From Planctomycetaceae bacterium (GTDB taxonomy: Bacteria > Planctomycetota > MHYJ01 > SBBU01): DNA of 6,532 nucleotides. A model generated the notes under the pieces. That model had not been told where the DNA came from and did not search any database. It was given only the letters and a program-made list of their open reading frames with translations. Below, piece after piece: positions 1-6,226 of the stretch. Each line of letters opens with the position of its first letter. The first letter of the stretch is position 1. The stretch is taken from NCBI GenBank assembly GCA_005239585.1, contig SBBU01000299.1, positions 1 to 6,532 of the forward strand, read 5' to 3'. The position numbers were made by a program, and so were the translations under genes.

Positions 1-1055
1 CCTTCAAACCACCAATGCCCAAAAAGTTCAGCATCATAACAGGCCACTATAACTGGTTCAAATCCAAGTTTTTCTTTCAAACTTGAGATCTGATACGCCC
101 TTTGCATAACGAAATGACTGGCATCAAATCCTGCCTGCTTTCTCGCCTCCAAAGGATCATATGGTTCCTTGTCGTTAAGCGCTACATCTCCGGTTATCCT
201 ATGATATTTCAAACCTACACCACGACGAACTCTATCAGAGTGTAAATATGGATTTATATATTCTTCATCTCTGTCGTAGGCTACATCTCTATAGAACTCC
301 CTATATAGCGGATTTCCTGGGTACCCTTCCGTCGCACTCCAAACTTGCTTTGAAGTTTGAGGATCTCTCCCAAAAAAACAAACCCCTTCAGGTGATTTTA
401 TTGGCCTATAAACACTTCCCCCAGCAAGTGAAACTCCATGAGCCTCAAGAAAGGTATATCTTATACCATGGTTATTAAGAAATTTTTCGATGCCTTTTTT
501 ATAAGCACACTCCGGCAACCAGAACCCATCGGCCGATTTACCCAGACTCCCACTGAAGCAATTCAAACTAACCTTGATCTGTGCTTTGATTGCCTCATCG
601 TTCAATAAAAGCGGCAAAAAACCATGCGTAGCAGCAGTTGTAATAAAATTCACTCCTGTATCAATCAACCCCTTGACCCTATTTAAAACACCTCCCCTCT
701 CACTCACTAACTTCTTGCACTCTGTGAAAAGTTTGTTGTACATCAACGCAACTTTGTGAAACCTCTTCCCCTTTTGCAAAGATACCTCTTTTTCACTCAG
801 CTCAATCCTTTTATCGAGCCAATTTTTATACCGTTTCTGAAGTAAATCGGATTTGAACATCTCAATAAGTGTCGGTGATAAACTAAAAGTTAATCTTATT
901 GGAACACCTTCTCCCACAAGACGATAACACATATTAATAAGGGGGATGTAACATTCTGTCGAGGCCTGATAAAACCAGTCCTCTTCAAGAAAATCTTCAT
1001 GCTCAGGGTGTTTGACAAATGGCAGATGTGCGTGCAATACAATAACTATAGGCAT
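1..1055 (-). CDS. GH57 1,4-alpha-glucan branching enzyme, C-terminus cut by window edge
   Basis: This gene reads leftward from an ATG at 1055 and stays open to base 1, giving 351 residues. It looks like a GH57 branching enzyme (EC 2.4.1.18), a cytoplasmic enzyme that cuts alpha-1,4 glucan chains and rejoins them as alpha-1,6 branches. Motifs seen are HAHLPFV (residues 8-14), THGFLPLL (143-150), WLPECAY with Glu182, GLKYHRITG (281-289) and YDAELFGHWWFE with Asp341. Glu182 and Asp341 match the nucleophile and acid/base of characterised GH57 branching enzymes of the TK1436/TTHA1902 type, where the glutamate is at nearly the same residue number. Those enzymes have about 520-570 residues, so the rest of the helical region and the DUF1957 part should lie to the left. 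The start is fixed by an in-frame stop at 1065-1067. No Shine-Dalgarno site is evident. It is last in the visible four-gene run, 57 bp after the DUF4912 gene. Confidence 0.9.
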   Translation of the reverse strand, partial: MPIVIVLHAHLPFVKHPEHEDFLEEDWFYQASTECYIPLINMCYRLVGEGVPIRLTFSLSPTLIEMFKSDLLQKRYKNWLDKRIELSEKEVSLQKGKRFHKVALMYNKLFTECKKLVSERGGVLNRVKGLIDTGVNFITTAATHGFLPLLLNDEAIKAQIKVSLNCFSGSLGKSADGFWLPECAYKKGIEKFLNNHGIRYTFLEAHGVSLAGGSVYRPIKSPEGVCFFGRDPQTSKQVWSATEGYPGNPLYREFYRDVAYDRDEEYINPYLHSDRVRRGVGLKYHRITGDVALNDKEPYDPLEARKQAGFDASHFVMQRAYQISSLKEKLGFEPVIVACYDAELFGHWWFE

Positions 1056-1061
1056 CTGAAA

Positions 1062-1089
1062 ATATTAAAGATTAAATATCAAAAATCAA
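1062..1089 (-). promoter_or_regulatory. Possible weak promoter before the branching-enzyme gene
   Basis: The 57-bp gap between the DUF4912 gene and the branching-enzyme gene is very AT-rich. On the minus strand it holds TTGATT (1084-1089), a 16-base spacer and TAATAT (1062-1067), which matches the sigma-70 -10 box at four of six positions. The expected transcription start would fall at or next to the ATG at 1055, and that gene lacks a Shine-Dalgarno site. AT-rich DNA gives such matches by chance, so this is only a candidate. Read-through from the upstream genes is the simpler explanation for expression. Confidence 0.25.
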
Positions 1090-1112
1090 AATTGTTTTAA
1101 ATCTTCTGTCAC

Positions 1113-1454
1113 TTAATGACTCCATCTATAAGTAATAGATGGAATAATCGTTTTGAGTGGAGTTGTCACTTTAATACTAGAGCAAATCGGAATGAATTTA
1201 CCATCCCGTTCAGTCCCAATTTCCGCTGAATATTCGCATCCCGGCTCAACTCCATTTACATACCAACTGCCTATCTTTGGATGCACCTGTATCAATTGCT
1301 TCTTTCCATTATTATTATTGCAGACTTGCAACAAGAGTTTGTCATCGCTCTTTACTTCCCAGTAAGCAAAAAGAGAATCTGGTTTCACCGGCATCAAATA
1401 TAAGAACTCTTCATTGTAGCTTTGTGGAAGTTCTGGCCCGTAATCAATGAACAT
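1113..1454 (-). CDS. Short DUF4912 domain protein
   Basis: This 113-residue protein has the DUF4912 signature near its start: LPQSY at residues 9-13, then LYLMPVKPDSLFAYWEV at 18-34, matching the family pattern of a SYG-like motif followed by a LFAYWE-like motif. No enzyme activity is established for the family that I can name. Many members carry long extra regions, whereas this one is little more than the domain. I see no signal peptide or membrane segment, so it is probably cytoplasmic. The ATG at 1454 overlaps the last 11 bases of the upstream GH57 gene, suggesting translational coupling. A GTG at 1487 would add 11 residues but deepen the overlap to 44 bp, so the ATG is preferred. Its place between two GH57 glucan enzymes suggests an accessory role such as glucan binding or enzyme association, which is inference only. 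Confidence 0.8.
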   Translation of the reverse strand: MFIDYGPELPQSYNEEFLYLMPVKPDSLFAYWEVKSDDKLLLQVCNNNNGKKQLIQVHPKIGSWYVNGVEPGCEYSAEIGTERDGKFIPICSSIKVTTPLKTIIPSITYRWSH

Positions 1455-3450
1455 CAACTTCAACTGATAAAATAAGTGTAAACTCACACCATTTTTTAGG
1501 TTCTAGCTTGATTTCCCACGTCGGCATAACAGAAATTGACTGAAGAACAGATTCGAATCCAGACTCAGATTGGCTAACAGTATATATAGGTTCTACTTTA
1601 TATTTCGCCCCAGACACATCTTTGAATTTAATATTTAGCCTACGCATACTATCATAAAGACAAAGCGCCTTTTTAGGCTGCAAGAAAACTGACGCAGAAA
1701 TGGGATGTACTGATTTGTAATCACCGTAGTGGATGAAAGAAACAGACTGACTAGGACAAAAGCCAGAGAAATTAAACTCGATCCCAAAATTGGATGATAT
1801 TATTCTGCTACCTTCATTTTTTATCTTATAAGCAATCTCTAATTCTGAAGAATCCTTATACAATGTAATCTTCTTCTCGAGATGCATATTTGATCCGGAT
1901 CTTGTCATTTTCGCCGTTATTGAATCAACCTCCTTATCTATCGAACATGCATATGAACCCTCTATAAATTCTGCGTCAGGAAGGTGATCAACTAAACTCT
2001 CTCTTTGATAAGAATCGTATACCAGGTACTCTTCGATACCACTCGTCTTGCTGGACTGGATCTCATGAATTGTTTTAACATGATTATCTATAGAGGATTT
2101 TAAAGAAACCAGATCATGGTAGTGTTCCCTCCGGCGAGTAAAAGCGGAGCAAATATTCAGGTCTTTTTGCTTCACATCTAGCTCTACAATATGACCGCCT
2201 CTCGAGGGATTAATTAAAACAGTAAGGTAATTATTATACAACTTTATATGCTGTTCGCTTTCATACCCAAAACATCCTTTCTTCTTCTCCATTATTTTCT
2301 CTGCACGGATCAGGTGCTTATAGATAGCTTCCCGTAGATAAGGAAGGTATATGCCTCCAAATACCCCATGCCAATAGGCGCAATTACACTGACTCTTGTA
2401 TAACTCCTTAACAGCTTCTCTATATGTCTGTGAATTCCTTGGAAGAGAAGATACAGTTCTCGATACGCCTAACATTCTCTCATACATTTGTTTGGACTCT
2501 GCGTATTTTACCAAGAAGTTACGGAAGTTTCCCCCCGGCATGAATTGTTTTATGTTGTCAAAAATTCCTATATCTTTCAGTTTATTTAAGAGAGTTTTAT
2601 ATTCTCCCTGTGTGTCATTCAAAAGGGACCATTCTCCCATCTCTCTGTAGGAGCAGGAAGGAAGGTAAATAGGCCCCTTACTAGGAGTTTTATCTAGAGC
2701 CTCTGAGAATGTTAACATTTTTATCGTGTCTAGATTCTTTTCCATTTCATCTAAAAATCGATTGAACCACCCATTGGACCACACGTGTTCATTAGTCTTT
2801 GGCCATATTCCAAATTTTTCGCCATCATCAGCGTATACAATCAAGTCATTTGTTTTGTATGATTTCAAATAATCTATGGTCCACTTGGGGTCTTTGAACG
2901 GGATGCTATATCGAAGGGCTTCCTTGATTGGAAAGAGAAAGATTGAATCACCAGAGTGTTCAGTGCTGTAGTAACCTGAAACTGAGCTGTCAGAGAGACC
3001 TGCCGCCTTGAAATGAAAATCATCAAGTATTGTATACCGAACTCCCGCTTCCTTCAGAGGTCTTACGAGATATGTTTCCCATACTCTTTCAGGCGTCCAA
3101 ACTCCCGCTGGTCTCTGACCAAAATGGCTATTCAGGTAATCATTCATAAATTTTATCTGACCCTTTATATCCTCTTCTGGTATCAATGGGAAAATTGGTT
3201 CATAAAATCCTCCTGAGATCAATTCTGCTCTGCCCTTTTCAACCAGCTTATTGAGAAGTATGAACGTCTCTAATTTATTTTGCTCCAACCATTCAAGTAA
3301 TGGTCCTGAGTAATGTGCGCAAAACCTAAACCAATCCCTATTTTCAACTGCCTTCAAAAAGGGCAAGTACGCATCTTCGTATGCCTTGAAGAAGACACTG
3401 TCAAAATTTCCTACCGGTTGATGATTATGGACACAAAAGACAAAGTTCAT
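1444..3450 (-). CDS. GH57 4-alpha-glucanotransferase / alpha-amylase
   Basis: A complete 668-residue GH57 enzyme of the Thermococcus litoralis 4-alpha-glucanotransferase type (659 residues). It would transfer alpha-1,4 glucan segments between chains or hydrolyse them (EC 2.4.1.25 or 3.2.1.1), in the cytoplasm since no signal peptide is seen. Motifs in order are HNHQPVGNF (8-16), GGFYEPI (80-86), GVWTPERVW with Glu121 as probable nucleophile, and YADDGEKFGIWP with Asp209 as probable acid/base. The middle, with SCSYREMGEW and MPGGNFRNFLVKY, fits DUF1925. From about residue 395 to the end it fits the DUF1926 beta-sandwich, including GGHIVELD and FTRRREHYHDL. Both catalytic residues are present and there is no break in the frame. 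The ATG gives the standard family N-terminus, though the Shine-Dalgarno site is poor. It lies 41 bp after the peptidase gene. Sequence alone cannot separate transferase from amylase activity. Confidence 0.92.
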   Translation of the reverse strand: MNFVFCVHNHQPVGNFDSVFFKAYEDAYLPFLKAVENRDWFRFCAHYSGPLLEWLEQNKLETFILLNKLVEKGRAELISGGFYEPIFPLIPEEDIKGQIKFMNDYLNSHFGQRPAGVWTPERVWETYLVRPLKEAGVRYTILDDFHFKAAGLSDSSVSGYYSTEHSGDSIFLFPIKEALRYSIPFKDPKWTIDYLKSYKTNDLIVYADDGEKFGIWPKTNEHVWSNGWFNRFLDEMEKNLDTIKMLTFSEALDKTPSKGPIYLPSCSYREMGEWSLLNDTQGEYKTLLNKLKDIGIFDNIKQFMPGGNFRNFLVKYAESKQMYERMLGVSRTVSSLPRNSQTYREAVKELYKSQCNCAYWHGVFGGIYLPYLREAIYKHLIRAEKIMEKKKGCFGYESEQHIKLYNNYLTVLINPSRGGHIVELDVKQKDLNICSAFTRRREHYHDLVSLKSSIDNHVKTIHEIQSSKTSGIEEYLVYDSYQRESLVDHLPDAEFIEGSYACSIDKEVDSITAKMTRSGSNMHLEKKITLYKDSSELEIAYKIKNEGSRIISSNFGIEFNFSGFCPSQSVSFIHYGDYKSVHPISASVFLQPKKALCLYDSMRRLNIKFKDVSGAKYKVEPIYTVSQSESGFESVLQSISVMPTWEIKLEPKKWCEFTLILSVEVDVH

Positions 3451-3491
3451 GTCCAGATTCTATCACGTGCTTCTATAGGATTCCAGATTGC

Positions 3492-4517
3492 TTATTTGCT
3501 GGAGTATTTAGGACGTTCTTCCAGATTTGCAAAGTCATTTAGTGTGAGGAGAACAATACGTACAATAGCTGTCATGCGATCGTAAAGTATCTTTTGGGAT
3601 TCATCTGAAGGTTTGTGGTAATCGACATGATGCGAGTCGCCTGGATCCTCGTGGACGTATATCGCAGGGAGTTTTTTGTCCAGAAAAGATTTATGATCAC
3701 TGCGCATACGGGCACCTTTTTTTAATTCAAAATGAGGCTTCAGACCATTCCTTTCGCCATTCGACTTGATCAACTCCATAATCTTCTCTTTCTGCTCCCA
3801 ATAATATAAACCAACAACCTCAAAAGGTGTCTCCCACGGGCCTTTCTTGCTTGTGCAAAGGCGTCCCAGCATATCCATCTGAATCTCAGCGGCATGTTTT
3901 TCCCATGGCATCAGTGGGTTAGATACGTAATGCTTTGACCCTAACAACCCTGATTCCTCGCCATCAAACGTCATGAATATGATTGAACGTTTCGGCCGGA
4001 GGCCTGACTCTTTGAATGCCAGGGCGATTGTAATGACAGCAGTTGTTCCAGAGCCATCATCATCTGCCCCATTATTTATCCCATCTTTTCCCTCGACTTT
4101 TTTTGCCCCCAAGTGGTCATGATGAGCCCCGATAAGTACTATCTCATCCTTTAGCTTTTCATCGCTGCCCTCTAAAAGCCCTGCACAATTTCTGCCTTTA
4201 CCAAACTTTTGGAAATATGTCGGTTTGCCATTTTCATCTTTATCCCCTATTGGCTTTAACCCTGCCTCTTTAAATTGAAGTGCGATATATTCTGTAGCCT
4301 TTTTTGAACCTTCTGACCCTATCTTCCTACCCTCCATCTCATCGCTGGCTATATATTCAAGGTGCATCTTGAGCAAATCAGGCGTTATAAGTTCTACAGC
4401 TTTGACAACTTTACTATCGAGTCCTTCAACATTTACTTTCGGATTATTTTCCTGGAACGAAACCAGATTGAAAGAAGCAGATATTAAAACTATGCAGAAA
4501 AAATTTTTTTTCATCAT
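3492..4517 (-). CDS. Secreted M28 family zinc metallopeptidase
   Basis: A 341-residue M28 peptidase, a family of co-catalytic di-zinc aminopeptidases and carboxypeptidases. Residues 1-21 form a signal peptide (MMKK, then a hydrophobic stretch). Cys8 is not in a lipobox, so the product is probably periplasmic or secreted rather than a lipoprotein. The metal site appears complete: GAHHDHLG with His132, GADDDGSG with Asp153 (or 152), DGEESGLLG with catalytic Glu187 and ligand Glu188, QMDMLGR with Asp215, and DYHKPSDE with His301. Residues 45-90 resemble the helical lead-in common in M28 exopeptidases (DEMEGRKIGSEG). Two adjacent ATG codons (4517 and 4514) follow GGAG by 5 and 8 bases, so either could be used. 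It is first in the leftward run and divergent from the transporter. Substrate cannot be told from sequence. No link to glucan metabolism is evident beyond position. Confidence 0.92.
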   Translation of the reverse strand: MMKKNFFCIVLISASFNLVSFQENNPKVNVEGLDSKVVKAVELITPDLLKMHLEYIASDEMEGRKIGSEGSKKATEYIALQFKEAGLKPIGDKDENGKPTYFQKFGKGRNCAGLLEGSDEKLKDEIVLIGAHHDHLGAKKVEGKDGINNGADDDGSGTTAVITIALAFKESGLRPKRSIIFMTFDGEESGLLGSKHYVSNPLMPWEKHAAEIQMDMLGRLCTSKKGPWETPFEVVGLYYWEQKEKIMELIKSNGERNGLKPHFELKKGARMRSDHKSFLDKKLPAIYVHEDPGDSHHVDYHKPSDESQKILYDRMTAIVRIVLLTLNDFANLEERPKYSSK

Positions 4518-4522
4518 GACAT

Positions 4523-4526
4523 CTCC
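4523..4526 (-). promoter_or_regulatory. Shine-Dalgarno site of the M28 peptidase gene
   Basis: On the minus strand GGAG (within TGGAGA) lies 5 bases before the first ATG and 8 bases before the second ATG of the peptidase. It is the only clear Shine-Dalgarno site in the window, and it does not by itself decide between the two starts. Confidence 0.7.
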
Positions 4527-4545
4527 AGAAATTTTGTATCAAATA

Positions 4546-4551
4546 ATTATA
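4546..4551 (-). promoter_or_regulatory. Possible -10 box for the leftward operon
   Basis: A perfect TATAAT occurs on the minus strand 28 bases before the peptidase start, which would give a short leader containing the GGAG site. At 16-18 bases upstream there is no convincing -35 hexamer; a TTGTTC is present but about 22 bases away. The region is AT-rich, so this assignment is tentative. Confidence 0.35.
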
Positions 4552-4589
4552 CGTATATTCTTTCGATTTGTTGGAACAAGTCCATCAAT

Positions 4590-4617
4590 TTGTCATTATT
4601 AGAATGTTGTCTATAAT
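4590..4617 (+). promoter_or_regulatory. Near-consensus sigma-70 promoter for the transporter gene
   Basis: TTGTCA (4590-4595, five of six consensus bases) is followed by a 16-base spacer and a perfect TATAAT (4612-4617). The expected start of transcription is around 4624-4627, at or within three bases of the GTG start codon at 4627. This would leave little or no 5' leader and explains the absence of a Shine-Dalgarno site. Confidence 0.6.
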
Positions 4618-4626
4618 GGCAGTCAA

Positions 4627-6018
4627 GTGAAAAAGCTGATTCTGATAACAGTAGGCATAATTATTTTTATTGCTGTTTTTCTAATTCCTACAGGGTTAAA
4701 AAGGGTAGAAAGCACTGCATTAGCAACATTATGCCTAATGGCATTTTGGTGGGTTACCGAGGCAATTCCGATCCACTATACAAGCCTTGTACCAATTGTC
4801 ACATTTCCGATCTTCGGTATAAGTTCAAATGGGTTTCTGGATAATACTTCCACAGCAATAACTCCATTCTTCAAAAACGATATCTTTCTTTTTCTGGGTG
4901 GAATGTTCATTGCTGCCGGTATGCAGAAATCACAACTGCATCGAAGATTTGCACTTTTATGCCTTTACACATTGGGAACTTCAGAAAAAGGTCTGCTAAT
5001 TGGTTTTCTTCTATCCACAATGTTTATCTCGCTCTGGATATCGAACACAGCCACAGCAGTAATGATGGCGCCAATAGCAATATCACTCATAAAAGAGTTA
5101 GAACACAAGGAGGGCCGTAAGCTGCCCGGATTCTCGCTTGCAATAATGCTCTCTGTTGCATACGCCTCGAATATTGGCGGCATTGGGACGAAAATTGGCA
5201 CTGCTCCAAATACGCAGTTTACCGGCTTTGTAAAACAGTGGTATAATATCGAGATTGATTTTCTAACATATCTCCCGATAGGGCTGCCTTTTTCCATAAT
5301 CATGATTGTTGCAGCTTACCTCGTTCTCTCCAGACTGCTTAATGAACGAATAGCTTTGAGCGGACGTGAGGCAATAAAAAATCAATTACAGAGTCTTGGC
5401 AGAATGTCACCTCAAGAAAAGAGAGTACTCTTTCACTTTATTACTGCTGTTCTGCTCTGGACAATGGGAAAGCCTATAATCGAACTCACAGGCATTAAAA
5501 GCGGTCAGGATGCAATTGCCGCAATGGCAGTAGCCTTGTCGATGACATTAACTAGATGCTTTGATCGCTCCTGCTTAGGTTTGATATCATGGCATGCACT
5601 CCTTTTACTTGGTGGGAGTTTCGCACTAGCTGAGGGTATTGAGAAAAGCGGACTGATCAGAGAATTTTCACTATGGTTGCATCCTGTGAAAGAAATGGAA
5701 CCTCTAACTGCAACAGCAATAATACTGCTATGTACTATCTTTATTTCAGCTTTTACATCAAATACAGCAACATCTGCAATAATGTCACAATTAGTTCATA
5801 GCATATTGCCCAGACATGTTTACCTACTCTCTGGCGTTGCCATTGCGTCTAGCCTAGATTTTATGCTACCTGCAGGGACCCCGCCTAATGCAATTGTTTT
5901 CGCCTCCGGATACGTAAGAATCAAGCAAATGGTCAGAGTCGGAATCTTTCTGAATTTACTAGGGGCACTGCTCTCTACATTTTGGATATATTATGCTGTA
6001 AGATTTTTTATCGCTTGA
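4627..6018 (+). CDS. SLC13/DASS family sodium-coupled anion (probably dicarboxylate) transporter
   Basis: A 463-residue inner-membrane protein, almost the same length as VcINDY (462), with about eleven hydrophobic segments. It belongs to the divalent anion:sodium symporter family, whose members import succinate, malate, citrate or sulfate with sodium. The two inverted repeats each show the substrate/sodium-site motifs: SNTATAV at 139-145 with GTAPN at 191-195, and SNTATSA at 378-384 with PAGTPPN at 415-421. The last fits the family's C-terminal signature (DFMLPAGTPPNAIVFASG). Both SNT motifs being intact favours a carboxylate substrate, but this is inference. Start choice: a stop at 4600-4602 and no in-frame ATG before residue 38, which would remove the first membrane helix, leave the GTG at 4627. 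It is divergent from the peptidase and convergent with the RNase HII-like gene. Confidence 0.9.
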   Translation: MKKLILITVGIIIFIAVFLIPTGLKRVESTALATLCLMAFWWVTEAIPIHYTSLVPIVTFPIFGISSNGFLDNTSTAITPFFKNDIFLFLGGMFIAAGMQKSQLHRRFALLCLYTLGTSEKGLLIGFLLSTMFISLWISNTATAVMMAPIAISLIKELEHKEGRKLPGFSLAIMLSVAYASNIGGIGTKIGTAPNTQFTGFVKQWYNIEIDFLTYLPIGLPFSIIMIVAAYLVLSRLLNERIALSGREAIKNQLQSLGRMSPQEKRVLFHFITAVLLWTMGKPIIELTGIKSGQDAIAAMAVALSMTLTRCFDRSCLGLISWHALLLLGGSFALAEGIEKSGLIREFSLWLHPVKEMEPLTATAIILLCTIFISAFTSNTATSAIMSQLVHSILPRHVYLLSGVAIASSLDFMLPAGTPPNAIVFASGYVRIKQMVRVGIFLNLLGALLSTFWIYYAVRFFIA

Positions 6019-6020
6019 GA

Positions 6021-6124
6021 TTTAGGCCACCTATCAAAATGAGCCTTTAGGCTCTCCCAGCCCTTGCGCAAAGGGCTGGGATGCGATTCGGCATTGCCGA
6101 ATCGCATTTTGATAGCGGCCTTTA
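6021..6124. repeat. 96-bp nested palindrome with three internal hairpins and TTTA flanks (MITE-like)
   Basis: The element spans 6025-6120. Its ends pair as GGCC (6025-6028) with GGCC (6117-6120), then CTATCAAAATG (6031-6041) with CATTTTGATAG (6105-6115), with a small asymmetric bulge between. Inside are three adjacent hairpins: GAGCC-TTTA-GGCTC (6041-6054), CCCAGCCCTT with AAGGGCTGGG (6056-6080, loop GCGCA), and a 13-base palindrome arm pair (6081-6093 with 6095-6107). The flanks TTTA at 6021-6024 and 6121-6124 look like a 4-bp target-site duplication. No reading frame lies within it. This architecture suggests a miniature inverted-repeat element or a REP/BIME-type repeat; a structured RNA is an alternative. 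Copy number cannot be seen from one window. Confidence 0.6.
6041..6110. terminator. Possible bidirectional terminator between convergent genes
   Basis: The hairpins end close to short T runs in both directions. Rightward, the 6081-6107 hairpin runs into TTTT (6107-6110). Leftward, the GAGCC/GGCTC hairpin runs into ATTTT on the minus strand (6041-6037). It lies just after the transporter stop and 120-190 bases beyond the RNase HII-like stop, where termination would be useful. The T tracts are short and belong to the outer stem, so strong intrinsic termination is uncertain. Confidence 0.35.
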
Positions 6125-6226
6125 GCTATCGCTGAATACCAAACCCCGTCAATTGCAATTGTACAAGAGATGCGGTTTTTGCGACAGTTCTTCGACAAGA
6201 TCAAATTACACGTGAAAGGGCTGGAT
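6122..6226. other. Non-coding remainder of the convergent gap
   Basis: Together with 6019-6024 this is the part of the convergent intergenic region outside the nested palindrome. It holds the right arm GCTATC (6125-6130) of an alternative hairpin, a perfect 12-bp palindrome CAATTGCAATTG (6150-6161), and a second copy of AAAGGGCTGG (6215-6224), also present in the palindrome at 6070-6079. I see no convincing gene in it. Confidence 0.4.

Noticed and set aside
55..65. GGTTCAAATCC resembles a tRNA T-arm
   Set aside because: It lies inside the branching-enzyme coding sequence, the flanking bases do not form a five-pair stem, and no anticodon arm or acceptor stem is nearby.
248..759. Two plus-strand open frames (248-478 and 574-759)
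   Set aside because: Both lie opposite the well-supported branching-enzyme gene and show no recognisable domain or ribosome site.
3452..3527. Three copies of TCCAGATT (3452, 3482, 3520)
   Set aside because: Spacing is irregular (30 and 38 bases) and one copy is within the peptidase coding sequence. An 8-mer recurring here is not strong evidence for an operator.
2396..3585. Plus-strand open frames at 2396-2650, 3013-3216 and 3313-3585
   Set aside because: They are antisense to the GH57 glucanotransferase and peptidase genes, whose motifs are clear. Their translations look like low-quality antisense products.
4455..4517. Lipoprotein signal in the M28 peptidase because of Cys8
   Set aside because: The residues before the cysteine (KNFF) do not form a lipobox, and the hydrophobic stretch continues after it.
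4369..4602. Plus-strand open frame crossing the divergent gap
   Set aside because: It overlaps the signal peptide of the peptidase and the divergent promoter region and resembles no known protein.
4965..5303. Minus-strand open frame of 112 codons
   Set aside because: It is antisense to the conserved SNT and GTAPN region of the transporter, and its composition mirrors that gene.
6025..6120. tRNA reading of the cloverleaf-like structure
   Set aside because: The arm lengths and loops do not fit a tRNA: there is no 7-base anticodon loop, no TTCRA T-loop and no proper acceptor stem. The arms are perfect long palindromes instead.
6150..6161. Perfect palindrome CAATTGCAATTG
   Set aside because: It is short and AT-rich, not located at a promoter, and downstream of both flanking genes, so an operator role is not supported.
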